Of a stretch of 64,000 nucleotides of DNA, positions 10,529 to 21,782 are shown in pieces. Position numbers and translations under genes: made by a program. The notes beneath the pieces are model-generated. The model did no database searches. It was not told the DNA's origin and saw only the letters and a program-made list of their open reading frames with translations. Position 1 is the stretch's first letter; each line of letters starts with the position of its first letter. Location of the stretch: contig NW_019028983.1 in NCBI RefSeq assembly GCF_002105155.1, positions 584,001 through 648,000 on the forward strand. The letters are read 5' to 3'. The stretch is from Lobosporangium transversale (taxonomy: Eukaryota > Mortierellomycota > Mortierellomycetes > Mortierellales > Mortierellaceae).

Positions 10529-12993
10529 TTATACCGCTTTAGTTCTGCCCTCAAGTCTACCTCGCTGTAATTCTGCGTTTAAGTCTACCCCCATGACATA
10601 TTGCTTGATACTTGATAGTTCTTTTGTCGGCTTAGGATCCACCCGACCAGCCCCAATCTTGAATTTTTGTTTCTTATATTCCTCAGCCTTAGCTTTTGGA
10701 ACAACAAAAATAAATACAACGTCCTTCTCTGAGCGAATCCACTTTTTTTCTTGAAGCTTTTTAAGAAGTTCTTTGCAAGATTCACTCTTGATACCATGCT
10801 TTACATTTGCCGTAATCTGGAGTAGATAATTCGGCGCTATTAGCATATCAACGCAGGCAAAAGTCTTGCTTTTTGGGATCCATAGTTCTCCTTTCATCGA
10901 TTCCTTGTAAACATCAAAAGCTTCGAAGAATTTAACCGTCGGCTTGGCATCGATGGTGATGGTGATATCTTGCTTTTTCTCTACATCTAGACTCTTGGCC
11001 ACGAAGGTACAGTCGCCTCTCCGTAGTATGCGACGTATACATATCTCGAGCATAGCTCCTAGATCTACTCCAACTTTGCCATTGACTAATCGATCCAATA
11101 TCATATCAAAAGTATTGTCGTCCGCTGCTTCGTACACCTTTTCGAGAATGTGATTAGAGGCCCACTCTAACACAAATTGCTGGTGATCTCCTATTGGACG
11201 ACGATGAAGAAGTCGGCTGCTATATTGTAGTGAATCTTTGGCCTGTTCAAAATATTGTAACAGCTTCAATGGATCCTTGAGGTTGTCGAGGGCTTCTTCT
11301 ACGCGACTGTATGCTACCCTCCTAGCTCCATCAAGATCTTTTTTATTAAAGTGCAGTCGGCTCGCTGGTTTCTCGAGAACATACCTTGGCACACCACCTA
11401 TCTTCTCATAGAGTTCCACCATAAATTCTTCGCTGACGATGTTAAAGGTCCGAACCATTTTTCTACACTGTCTTAACTCATCCAGCTCCCATGGTGCCAT
11501 GTAATAAATCCATACCACCCTCTTTACAATTTCTTGATACATGTTGGACTCGGAAAATAACGTCTTTGGTGATACTGAGAAGATAGTTCGAGCCTTCCTA
11601 AGCTCCGGCTTTGGTGAGCTGTCGACTAGGAACCAAGTGTTAGGTAGGTCTAGGAAGGCGGCGAAATCCTTTATATCTCCATTTTGAACAGTAGATGACC
11701 CACCAAAAGCGTAGCACATTGAATCCTCTTTTTGCTGGATGATGACAATAGGTGGATCATCCTCGGTACTGGTTGCAAGTAGTCGGATGGCAAAATATAT
11801 GAGAAAGGATGACTTCCCTATACCAGCCGTCCCTGTAACAACAATACGGTTTCGTGCATCGTCCTCAGCGTTGCAAAACTGTTTGGTGATTAAATCGTAG
11901 AGATCCTTGAATTCCTTTCTTACATATAGATCTTGCGCATCGATCACCGGAAGATCCATCCCTGGTAGACTGGATATCACATAATCTGCTAATATTTTGG
12001 AACCCTTGATACCACCAGAATTTCGGAGCTCGCGAGCCACGCTAATAATGCTGTAGTAAATACTATCTACTGATAACCTCTCCCCCATGTACGAAAGCAG
12101 CTTGACCCTCTCTTTCGAGCTTAGACGCGAGATGGCAGGGCTACCATTCACTATCCCTTTCGTTACAAGCCCCGCTTCTGTAATCGCATCCATAAGAGCA
12201 TCTCTACTTATACTTGGACGAGCTTTTTTAGAGGGTGACTCTGATAAAAGAGATAGAGTGATCAAAGTCAATATTTTTGATTTATTGCACATCACTCTAA
12301 AATGATCAATAACCAGATTCTCGGCCAAAAGCACTCACCAGAATCTCCATCTTGTTTTCTTTTCTGAGCTAAGTATCAAAAGCGAATAATGAGAAAGAAT
12401 GTTGAGTTATCAAGACACAAACCAAATGGTGATACTATGCACATGGCCGTTTAAGATATAAACCAAGCTTCATCAGCTGAAAATATCAACAATCAGTCCA
12501 TCAAGAGCTAATACATACCTCGCTGCGGTGGCTTGACAAAAACATGGATAGTTTTCCTTGGAAGTTCAGAATTAAATATCTCCCAAAGCTCCATTGACGC
12601 GATTGTGAGAGCCTCTTTTGACTCGATTTCTGACTCAAAGATAGCCTCGCCTTTGTCAGGGATGGAGACCTTGTAGAGGGTGAGCTGGTCAGCGTCAATA
12701 TCCTTAAATGCATTGGCTTTCTCTGCTTTGATGGCTTGCTTGAGCATCCCGACCGATTTATCGCAGAAAATCTCTACTGGGAACGACGTTGCTTCTCCCT
12801 CAACAACGCAGTTCAGAACCAGCAGCAGTGGGATGGCGCGCTTTTTTCGTTGTGGGTGCTGGTTTACTCTTTTTCGTTTATTGAGTGTGGAGGCATCCTC
12901 AGGCTTATTTGCTGTCATTTTTTTTTGTGCTTGGCTCTCTGTGGAATCATTTGCAGCCATGTTTTTTTGTGCTTGGCTCCTTGTGGTGGCCAT
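10529..12993 (-). CDS. Crinkler (CRN) family protein: ubiquitin-like header, P-loop NTPase, REase-like C-terminus
   Basis: Exons (minus) are 12519..12993, 12339..12368 and 10529..12240; phases close, 738 aa. After a low-complexity start and a basic NLS-like KRKRVNQHPQRKKR comes the CRN header: LLLVLNCVVEGE, FPVEI, VGMLKQAIKAEK and LTLYKVSIPD. The 30-nt middle exon encodes a second basic stretch (QKRKQ) running into SPSKKARP. A Walker A motif, GTAGIGKSS, lies near residues 305-313. The C-terminus has CVDMLI ... LLQITANVKHGIK (Asp ~633, Gln ~643, Lys ~653), the D...Q-x-T form of the PD-(D/E)XK-like domain in NTPase-REase CRNs. CRNs are known from oomycetes, chytrids and Glomeromycota/Mortierellales as putative nuclear effectors or conflict proteins. 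No signal peptide is visible. A MULE transposon sits 433 bp upstream. Confidence 0.88.
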
Positions 12994-13233
12994 TGAAAAT
13001 TAAGATGAGTGGGACTGAGTGTGGTTGAAATGCAGGGAGAATGATGGTTAAATAGGCAGAGGTATATTCTATACTCTTTCACACTCGTGGTCGCTGTATG
13101 AAAACAAAAATGAAAAATGTGTAAGGCAAAAAAAAGGAAAGGAAAGGAAAGGAAAGGCAATAGATGAAGGCTTGGAATAAATAAAAGAGCAAAATCGACG
13201 GGAGTAAAACTGGGGTGAAATATGAAAAAAGTG

Positions 13234-13280
<47 letters not shown>

Positions 13281-13425
13281 TAAAGGAAGAGGGAGAGTGC
13301 AAAAATGAAGTGAGGCAAAGGAAAGAAAGGAAAGAAAGGAGCGACAATTGCAATTGATCCTTTATTTTAAGGTTAGGCGATGTGTGAGAAAATATTTTTT
13401 CAAATCAGCCACGTGCCATTTTCTG
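12994..13425. other. CRN upstream region with 44-bp A-tract
   Basis: This is the apparent promoter side of the CRN gene. It contains GGAAA-type repeats, a 44-bp A-tract at 13234..13277, and a purine-rich stretch. It ends at the 9-bp target duplication of the MULE, so the transposon separates the CRN gene from its original far-upstream DNA. Confidence 0.6.
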
Positions 13426-13434
13426 GGTCATTGT
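13426..13434. repeat. MULE target-site duplication, left copy
   Basis: GGTCATTGT lies directly before the left inverted repeat. The same nine bases follow the right inverted repeat at 24781..24789. Confidence 0.9.
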
Positions 13435-13530
13435 TAGGCTCGTACCCATCCCTCTTCACTTTATAAAGGTGACAGGAAATTCCATTTCCTTTTTGAGTCA
13501 CCTAAAGTGAAGGGGCTGGGAAAAAATCTT
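13435..13530 (+). repeat. MULE left terminal inverted repeat
   Basis: This 96-bp repeat matches 24685..24780 in inverse orientation with one mismatch (A versus T after CTCGT). Its inner part (13454..13512) is itself a dyad: CTTCACTTTA pairs with TAAAGTGAAG, GGTGAC with GTCACC, and GGAAAT with ATTTCC. Each end can therefore fold on its own. Confidence 0.95.
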
Positions 13531-13728
13531 CGCTTATTAGCTGGTAGCTCAAAAAGGAAAAAAATTGTGCACTTAAAGGAATACTTTTCCGTATATGCAC
13601 TCGATAAAGTGTTTTTTATAGGAAAAAGTACAGTTATTAACTTTATTCTGTGTATATACGGAGTAAATTTCCCTCAAGTGCACAATTTTTTTCCTTTTTG
13701 AGCTACCAGCTAATAAGCGAAGATTTTT
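13522..13728. repeat. 207-bp hairpin (MITE-like) in the left arm of the MULE
   Basis: Arms of 53 bp (13522..13574 and 13676..13728) are inverse complements with no mismatch seen, and another ~25 bp inside pairs imperfectly. It lies where the right end of the element runs straight from the terminal repeat into the subterminal G-run repeats, so it is an insertion specific to the left end. Its CCTTTTTGAG core also occurs in the terminal repeat, which suggests kinship. Confidence 0.75.
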
Positions 13729-13745
13729 GGACTAAGGAATAATGC

Positions 13746-13880
13746 GCCCCCCGTCAAATTGAAAAATGCCCCCCGGCTGAGAATTCCCATACCCCCCGTT
13801 TTCACCCCCTTTATTCAGAATTGTTACCCCCCCGTCATCCACATTTAATTGTTTAAATCCTCACCCCCCCCTCAACATTT
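13746..13880. repeat. left subterminal C-run repeats
   Basis: Five or so runs of five to eight C are spaced 15-45 bp apart, several followed by GTCAA or GTCA. They mirror the G-run repeats at the right end. Position and orientation fit transposase-binding subterminal repeats. Confidence 0.75.
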
Positions 13881-14321
13881 TAATCTGTTTTTTTTTTTTT
13901 TTTTTTTGCCTCTCACTCCAAATCAAGTAATCAGATAAAGCTTTGTAACGCTGCCGTTTGTTAGTTAAATACCCATCAAATACAAGAAGTATATTAAGCA
14001 ATAGATGTATAATTGGCAAAGACCTCTCTAAAAGCAAGACCAGTATAATAACGGGACCTAAATCATCATCCATGTAGCCATGTGACTTTTTTCTGAAAAA
14101 AAAAAAAAAAAAAAAAAAATTCATTTCCACGATCATGTCTCATCTTCCTCTTCCATCTTTATTTACTCTTTCCTTCACGCGCTCCTTACGCTTCCATCAA
14201 TTAAAAAGACTAATATGACCGCTTCCTCCCAATTCGCTTTCCGCTAAAGAAGATCCCTTCCCATTAATTGTTCCCAGTCTAATTGATCTTAAAGAATATC
14301 ACCAATAATAAATATGAATGG

Positions 14322-14370
<49 letters not shown>

Positions 14371-14405
14371 CGTCACTATAAAGAATTTATTGTTTGTAAA
14401 AGATG
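13881..14405. other. MULE interior, 3' side of transposase gene
   Basis: No gene is seen. It contains T-tracts (about 13889-13907), an A-tract (about 14095-14119) and a 48-bp T-tract at 14323..14370, the longest homopolymer noted in the window. Confidence 0.55.
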
Positions 14406-17216
14406 CTACTTAAAATCAGAGATTGTTTTTGGAATCTGCCAGACAAGTGATTCGGACCCGACTTTCCTTCGCTTGGCCTGCATGGATCGTGCTGGCGTCT
14501 CTGCCGTGGGCTCCGCAGGCTCATTTTTGCTCCGTTTGTCTTCGTAGCTTGCCGTAAACCGCCGGCTTCTTGGTCTGCCTTTCCCATTGAGTATATCTCC
14601 ATCAATAATACTCTCCACTGGGATACCTTTAAACAAGCAATCGCTATCAGCACCATCCTGTGCCTTGACAACTTCATCAGAACCTGCGGTAAGGCCAGTC
14701 TCCTTGGTTGATATGTTCGTACTTTTTTGTATCGAGTCCAAGCTGTCCATAACCTTGCCAAAATCATCATCCTGCACTGAAGCTTTCGTCATGGCTTCTG
14801 CAATGGCTTTCGACATTCCCATCACTGCCGCGTAGCGCTTCTTAGATCGTCTGTTAGATTTAGGCACAGATAGGGGAGGATAAAAAGCTTGCAGGGTCGC
14901 CGTGCCTTCGTCGGGTAGGCTGCCAATGGGGTCAAGGGCCTTGCGGGTTGATGCATTGACGAACGGCTCTCCCTCGATCATGTCTTCAACAGCCTTGCCT
15001 TCCTGCTTGTTCTCTTGGAACCATCGTCTTAGGACCATTTTAATGTGGTAAGTAAACCTGTTGTCTTCTTGCATCATCCAAAAGTAGTGCCGGCAAACAA
15101 ACCCCTTGTTGGTTGAAAGAGCGCAGGTGCAGAAATGCTTCCTATCTCTGAATAGAACGACGATTTCTGACACTGACGACGTCTTGTCTTCGACGGAGGA
15201 AACAGCCATCACGTTTTCTTGGCCAGCCCTGGAGATCAAGAAAGCAACCTGTTGATACAGGAGATCCTTCTATTATTGTGTTGATTTTTTGCATATTTAA
15301 AACAGTAAGTTGAAAATTTTAGAAGACAAGTCATTCAATGAGGTGTCTCTTTTAGATGCACTCCCATGCCTCAAGGCAATGGATATATCATAAGCATAAA
15401 CGCGGGATGACGACCTACCATCCGTCTGGAGCTGATTTCTACATGCTGCAAAACCTCCTGAAGATCGAGGGCTTGATGACTGAATCCAAATGAGTATCCC
15501 ATCTCCTTTCTTATCTCGTTCATGGATTATTTAGTTAGATACTTGCTGTTCATCTTTAAGACCTGTTCAAACGTCTTGACAATCATACTATCAGTCACAT
15601 CGGGAACCTTCAAATCCATCTTGTATCGGAAGTGCTCGTCTCCTGCAGTCTTACTGAGTACCTCAAAGAGATCGACCAGAGACGTTTGGCTATTGATGCC
15701 TACTGATTTGATAAGGTTATGCGTCATTTCGACCCGCTGCGTCGATCGCATGCCTGCTGTAAAAGACGACTTGACCCATGGCCCTGCCCAATGAGACCGT
15801 CGTTTATGGAGAGTTTCCAAATAGGAAACAACCTTGGCGTCGTCTTTGTGATCATCCAATAACTCTCCCCAGAGGTAATCGAATGCCTCCTCTGTTAAGA
15901 CCTCGCGCAATTGCTCAAATCGCTTCTTGAAGATAGCAAACTTCTTATCACCGAGCACAGTTTGCACATTTGGACGGAGATTTTTGTTGATATGCCATAT
16001 ACAATTCACGATACGAGTTTCTCTGAGCACTTCCGAACATGCCGTATCCATTGCTGAGTCACTATCCATTAATAGGGTGCCCGGTTGAAGGTTACCGCTT
16101 GCTATCCTAAGCTGTTCGAAGACCCATTCATAGTCCTCCGTCTTCTCTGTACGTATCAAAGCGCATGCAACTAATCGAGTCTTGAAATGGGCATCAACAA
16201 CAACAATACAATGGAGGGGCATGCGAAGTCGGTTCGTTTGAAAAGTAGTGTCGATCACCACAACATCATGGTATCGCCGATATAGCTCTCGTTGGCTCGG
16301 GTTCATCCAGAAGAGGCGAGACAAGGCGTTGGTCGAGTCATAGATGGCATGGTGGTACCAACCATCAATTGAGTCGACAATGCGCGGCTTCTGATTCAAG
16401 AGAGTGAGAAGTTGAACGGTCTGTGGCACTTCATTATGGATATTTGCTTTCCTAAATGCCTTGAGGCGAGTCTCGACCTCGACTTTGTTGAACCTGTGAC
16501 CTCGATGTTCGTAATCAAGAAATGCCAAAGTATTACCGATGCTCTGCTTTAGATCAGCACATTTCTTTATGGTACTCAGCATAGCATCGGATAGCTTATC
16601 GTATTTCCTGAGTTCTGGATCCATCTCATGACCATTATGCCGATTGTCCACCTTGGTGATGTGCCACTTGGGGAAAATGTTACGGGGACAAGTCAAGTTG
16701 ATGAAAAATGGGCAACTACAGCGTCTAGACGGCGCCTTATTGTGCCGTTTAGTCATATCTTGACTTTTGTTTGGCGAATGGATCCCAGCTAGGCTGCAGA
16801 CAAATTTGACTACAATATACCATGTAATACGTTGGTTGTTAGAGGAATACACCCTGAGCTTCAAGTACATGAACATGCTCTTCAAGTAAGGATATGTACG
16901 TACTTGAGGGTGGAGCTCCATTTGGCTTAGATTTTCCTATCCTGATCTTAAACCCGATTTCTGCTGCCCAGGCTTCAATCCATGCTCTCGCTGCAGATAA
17001 ATCATCAAACTCGTCGTCTGTCTGAGGGGTCCACTGGTTAAGGCATACTGATGCGCTACTCTCAATACTCTTGATGCTCCTACTCATGTCCACACAGTCG
17101 GTTTCACTACTGAGGCCATTGGAGCTCTCTTGGTCACTTCCGACTTCGTCCTGATCCGTGTTTTCGTTGATATCGCTATCTGCTAACATGTCGCTCACAT
17201 TGTTCTCTATATACAT
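14406..17216 (-). CDS. MULE transposase: FAR1-like zinc domain, DDE core, SWIM zinc finger
   Basis: Exons (minus) are 16904..17216, 15543..16809, 15419..15479 and 14406..15248; phases close, 827 aa. An acidic Ser-rich N-terminus leads into a FAR1-type region (WIEAWAAEIGFKI ... RRCSCPFFINLTCP ... WHITKVDNRHNGHEM). The DDE core shows VVVIDTTFQTNRLRMPL (first Asp), LLMDSDSAMD (second) and TQRVEMTHNLIKS (Glu). A SWIM finger follows: FCTCALSTNKGFVCRHYF (CxC...CxH). The basic Ser/Lys-rich C-terminus ends near 14406. FAR1-SWIM transposases are the Mutator/FAR1 branch. The frame has no internal stop, so the protein may be active. Its start codon lies 15 nt beyond the Ulp1 gene's stop. Confidence 0.88.
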
Positions 17217-17231
17217 TATACATTACTCATA

Positions 17232-18721
17232 TTAGTACCGGCTCTCACGTCGCTGCCAACTAGCATAAATAGCCAGCACCATCGTAGCAACTTCGGATAG
17301 ACTTGAGAGAATAGTCATCCTCAGACTTCCCCTAGGCTCACCTTCACTCTTGCTATTTACACAATCCTTGAAAGGCTTCCCCTTCCATATATCGAGGTTT
17401 CGATTGACGATTAAATCATCTAGGGTGGAGGGGCAGTCATCATGATCCAATGCCTTGTATTCGTTTTCGAAATCAAGGTCTACATCAGTACTAATACTGG
17501 CGCTATCCCTGTATTGGTGTACGTCGCTGGATACGGATGAGAGTTCATCGGCATTGGATTCAATCTAATACGAACAATAATAGCCACTGTTTTAGTCATT
17601 TTGTCTGTATAGCCGCATCTTCAAGCGACGGTTACTGCTGTTACCTCAGGCACGCCTACTAAGAGAGCTAAATACCGGATACGGTGGAACAACACTTGGT
17701 CTGCAGATTCAAGCTTCCAAATGTTGGACGTTTCGCCTTGAAGAGTCTTATGGACATCATGCTCGACTGCATTCGCTGCATAAATGCCACATGAACCACC
17801 ATCTATCTGTGGCTCTACAAGCAACTTCCTAACAGGCTTATTCCATGCTTGTGCTCCTCTGCCATCGAAGCACTTTATTAGCCATCGCCGGACGCCATTG
17901 ATTGTTTCTTGAGGCGTAGGATAACTCAAGGAGTCCCCAAAAGCTATCTCATGGCGTTTGAAATCGATAGAAAGTACACCCCAGTGGTTTTTCATATGTA
18001 TAATGGCATATGCTTTTTTATACTTGCCGGACTTAATTTCCGCTTGCTTCCAGCCTCCGCCATTGGTTGCTCTGAGCTCCTGGTTTCCCAAACATAATGT
18101 TTGATATGATGGAATAAAAAGGAACTCTTCATAGACGGACTGGAACATCCCCAGGATGCCGTCCAAACTTCCATCGTTTAGCCACTGAGTGCCAGCGAAT
18201 GGGAGGATGTCATGTATGGAAACTGATACTCCCGAGAGAGTGAAGTGGTGCATCCATGTGCATGAGCTAAGTCGCGGCATGAACGATGCCTCAAACACGG
18301 GGTTGACTGTGCGTACTTCTTTTTCGAGCCATTCTACCATACGATGGAGCTTATTGATAAATTCCATCACTCCAATGACTTGTGATATTAGCAGGAATGT
18401 GGAATAGTCTAGACCAGCATTGTCAATCAAGACCCAGCACGGAGTCTTTTTCGCATCCATGTTTTTTTTTATTCTGTCGAATTCACCTTGAGTCGGGATA
18501 CAGCTTAGGAGAAAGAACTTTGAAGGCGGCAAAATTGTTTCGGGCTCATCGTCGGTCAGATGCAGCGGATCAGAACTGAATTTCGGAAGACTAGGTTGCC
18601 AAGCCAGCAAATCTTTGCAAGTCATCTGACTACACCAGTCTCGGCCAAAAAAGAAAGGGACATCAGTAGGTGACATGACAAGAGAATCAGTTAGTGAGGC
18701 GTGGGAAGGTTCGCTAGACAT
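17232..18721 (-). CDS. Ulp1-type (C48) cysteine protease carried by the MULE
   Basis: Exons (minus) are 17645..18721 and 17232..17564, phase 0; 469 aa. The catalytic set of the Ulp1/SENP fold is present in order: His in MKNHWGVLSID (~246), Asp in FGDSLS (~263), Gln in EPQIDGG (~305) and Cys in GGSCGIYA (~311). A WLNDGSLDGIL segment (~180-190) matches the substrate-groove motif W-L-x-D. The family cleaves SUMO or related modifiers from proteins. The last ~110 residues are acidic and Ser-rich, with no domain seen. Ulp1-like proteases are known passengers of some MULEs (for example the Kaonashi type in plants), so its place beside the transposase fits. Its role in transposition is not established. 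Confidence 0.85.
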
Positions 18722-19600
18722 GCTGGAAAGTAGAAGAGTGAGAAGGAAGGTTTACTGTAGATATTGAGGTGAGCAAGTGTTGAAAAGCTTTTGAAAAGTA
18801 AGAAAGAGATATAATCCCCAACGATGTCCATGGGTTATTTATCAAAGATATTACTCTAACAATGTTCCTTGTCATGGCCTCATAACGCGGTACCCCACTA
18901 CACCGCCTTGTCATGGCCTCATAACATGGCGCCGCCCCACTGCGCCGCACTAACCCTCTATGGCATTTCACCCCTACAGCCCATTGCGCCATTCTGCAAA
19001 CAGTCCGTCCACTCGCGTTTTTCTTTTGTTTACGACGACGCCAACTGCAGGAATAAAGGTATTTGTCACACGAATAAAACTAAAAAAAGAAAGACGATTT
19101 TTTGTCATTATCATCCTTTATTTAATCTGTTCCCGGCATCACGTAAGTTAGCCGCTTTCAATGTGGTTGTTTGACATTTTATCCTTGTGGTTGATTTTGG
19201 TCGGCCCCTGGAAGCTGTACTTCGTCTAGTCATAAACTGGATATATTTTTATATTTTTCAGGCTTTTCAATTGAATAGAATACTTCTATTTTTGAAACAT
19301 GTACAAACTCAAAAAATTAAGTTTTTCTGTTGTCCCCTCAAAACTTGTTATCTTCTTTCACCAAACATGCCCACAGTATCTGGCGTAAGATCTACCGCTT
19401 CAGAGATATGTGAGTAAAGTGGGTTGGCAATGAGGATGAGGTTGTCCATTCCCTAGTATTTTTAATCAAAAACGACGATTGAATTGGTGGCCATGGCATC
19501 ATTTTATTCAAAGTATATATATGAATTTCTGTCTTCGTACAGTACTAAATAACTTTTTGGCAAGGGGGTTCACACATCGCTTGACCGCCTGTGATAATTG
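18722..19600. other. MULE interior between protease start and nuclease-like gene stop
   Basis: It holds the promoter side of the Ulp1 gene, including a 39/42-bp tandem duplication at 18867..18947, then AT-rich sequence with no recognised gene. Confidence 0.5.
18867..18947. repeat. two-copy tandem repeat upstream of Ulp1 gene
   Basis: Units 18867..18905 and 18906..18947 share CCTTGTCATGGCCTCATAAC, followed by diverged GC-rich halves. They lie about 150-230 bp before the Ulp1 start and could be regulatory or simply a slippage product. Confidence 0.6.
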
Positions 19601-21722
19601 TTATAATTTAATTTGTTTTTTTTTTTTTGTTGGGGTCCAAAATGTTGCCATGTCGTCGTTGACTGCGTTTTCTTTCGTCTTTTCCTTAAGCTGACAAGCA
19701 TATACTTTGTTGAAGACAACCTGAGAAAACACTTGCATCCTCCTCTATAATTGACAGTTACAGTTAAAATTAGCATCATTCATACGACACTTTGCGACAA
19801 ATGACCACACGGCACAAGGTCATACCTTCGTATTGATGAGAGTTGCAAACCCACCTTCTGCAATGAACGAGTACATTTCATTTTCTGAGGTTGGTAATAC
19901 AATGGGGATCTCGGTCACCTTTCCAGCAGCATAATAACCGTTAAATCTCTTGACTGTATAAGTATAACCAACAAAGCCATGCAAAGTTAGAAGAACGGGA
20001 GATGTATCCACGCCGTATTGTTGATGCAAAGCACTCATAATGGATTTATTTAAGCGAGTTGCTTTCAGTGTCTGGATGGAAAGCGTGTTGTCATTTGCGG
20101 CTGATGGCTTGGCTTCGAATACAGCGAGGTTATGCCGACATTCTTTCCTCCTTAGATCTGTCGTCTTGCATTGGAATAAGAGGTCAACTTTCCTGCCTCT
20201 CAAGTTAGTCATTTAAAGCAAAATCCCACTCAGCTTTCTGCCTGTCCTGCTTGCTCTCAATGAGACCTGGCTCACCCCTGAGTAAAAATAATGAAGTCAG
20301 CACCAAATAAAACATGTATCCACATGAAGTGTTTCATTCCATCTCCAACATACGTACGTTCTTATCCCAACGTCTTTCTCACCGAACAAAAGGTGAAAAA
20401 TGCTCTCCCAAACGCCTACATATTGGTCTTCTAAAAGTTCCCTTGTCCACATACAATTATAAATTATTTTACACCTGTATTGTAAGCGGGGTACGATGAG
20501 AGATAATTAATATTGATTAGATTTGATATGACTAAAAAGAATGAAAAAAAAAATGGATGGATAATAGGGATGGATGGATGGATGGATGGATGGATGTACT
20601 TACAGGTAAAGGATCACATCAATACATCTGGAACGCTCACTATTTTCGTCATTGGTGACAATAAACTCCTTGAACTGGTCTGCACAGTACACCTTTAGCT
20701 TCTTGTAATCTCGGTCGGGCCCCATTGCGTTAAGGAGATCATTTATCAAGGATTTTGTGTCATCGGATGGCAATGTAAAATCTTCTTCGAAGCAAGCTTT
20801 TTTTGCCGCTTCAAATTCTTTAAAATGCCGCATCTCATTATCCATTGTATTCAAGATCCCTGAAAGTGCCACCCTAATTAAGGGAAATTAATAAAAGCCA
20901 TATCAGAACGAAGCTATATTAATAGAGTATATCAAGAGCTATCATTACACTAACATACATTGTCGACTTTCTTTCTAGTTCGGAAATTGCCCGCCAGCGA
21001 GAAATATTTGTAGATGCATAGTCGCGTAATTCTTTGGTGGTTCCGGACAAGGCTGACAAGGCTGACGAAGGGACAACAGAAACGGCCCGAACATTATGGT
21101 TGTACTACACAATAGAACAACTAACGTAAGAGCACTGAAGAAATACCTTGGTAACTGTGAAATAAAATAAAACTTACTAGCCGATAAAGCTGAGCAATCA
21201 GATCACCAAATGGCGACTCGACGGGTATCGGCTGAAGATCGTCATCGTCATCGTCATCATCACCGTCATCGTCATCATCATCGTCATCTTCTATGGGCCT
21301 TGGATCTGGTGGAACCGGTGTAATAAAAAAATTTTAGAAATGAACCTTATATATGATATTAAGAAAATAGTATAATTAATAATAATAATAATAATAATGA
21401 TGATGATAATAATAACAGTACCTCCATTTTCGTCCCAGCGTTCCTCGTCGATATAAACGTAAGCTTTTTTTGCCCACGCTCGTTCTAGTCCTACTCCGTA
21501 GTTTATTGCTCCTTCGTGTTCACTGTTAAGAAAGCTAGCAATTATCTCTTGCCAGTCATTATGCGCCTGTATTTTTGTATATCCAACAACGTTTGAAGTA
21601 AAATCAACGAAATCTTGGTACTTGACATCGGTAAGACGTCTGCAGGTTTGAACAAATGCCTTTGTGTGAAATCCCTTCACCAGTCCTTTCCACTTGCCCC
21701 TCTTTGACTCAGGGCGGCGCAT
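19601..21722 (-). CDS. MULE cargo protein with PD-(D/E)XK-like signature, family unnamed
   Basis: Inferred exons (minus): 21422..21722, 21178..21305, 20959..21104, 20604..20873, 20358..20474, ~19826..20277 and 19601..19744. Phases agree except one extra base near 20210-20215; a later acceptor at 20199 (exon from 20198) would restore the frame. The middle has an all-Asp run (DDD-GDDDD). Then come LLEDQYVGVWESIFHLLFG, GRKVDLLFQC and, about 22 residues on, NLAVFEAKPS: a D...E-A-K arrangement as in PD-(D/E)XK nucleases. LLTLHGFVGYTYTVKRF and IPIVLPTSENEMYSFIA follow. The layout recalls an uncharacterised family that is abundant in Mucoromycota genomes; I recall this but did not check it. Function and nuclease activity are inference. 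Confidence 0.55.
20560..20597. repeat. (TGGA)n microsatellite in an intron
   Basis: Seven or so TGGA units lie just inside the intron that ends exon 4 of the nuclease-like gene. Confidence 0.8.
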
Positions 21723-21782
21723 GATGACAGGCAGTCTATTGCAGTTTTTGAAGGAAACAATGTGAATGGGTACGCTCACAGT

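Noticed and set aside
10529..12993. CRN gene as cargo of the MULE
   Set aside because: The target duplication and terminal repeat start at 13426/13435, so the CRN gene lies outside the element.
15510..15542. 33-nt intron in the transposase gene
   Set aside because: A 63-nt intron ending at 15480 keeps the same phase and is of normal size, so that model was used.
17232..17234. Splice joining Ulp1 and the transposase into one gene across 17200-17235
   Set aside because: The only candidate intron is 32 nt and does not give the transposase frame; left as a question in the findings.
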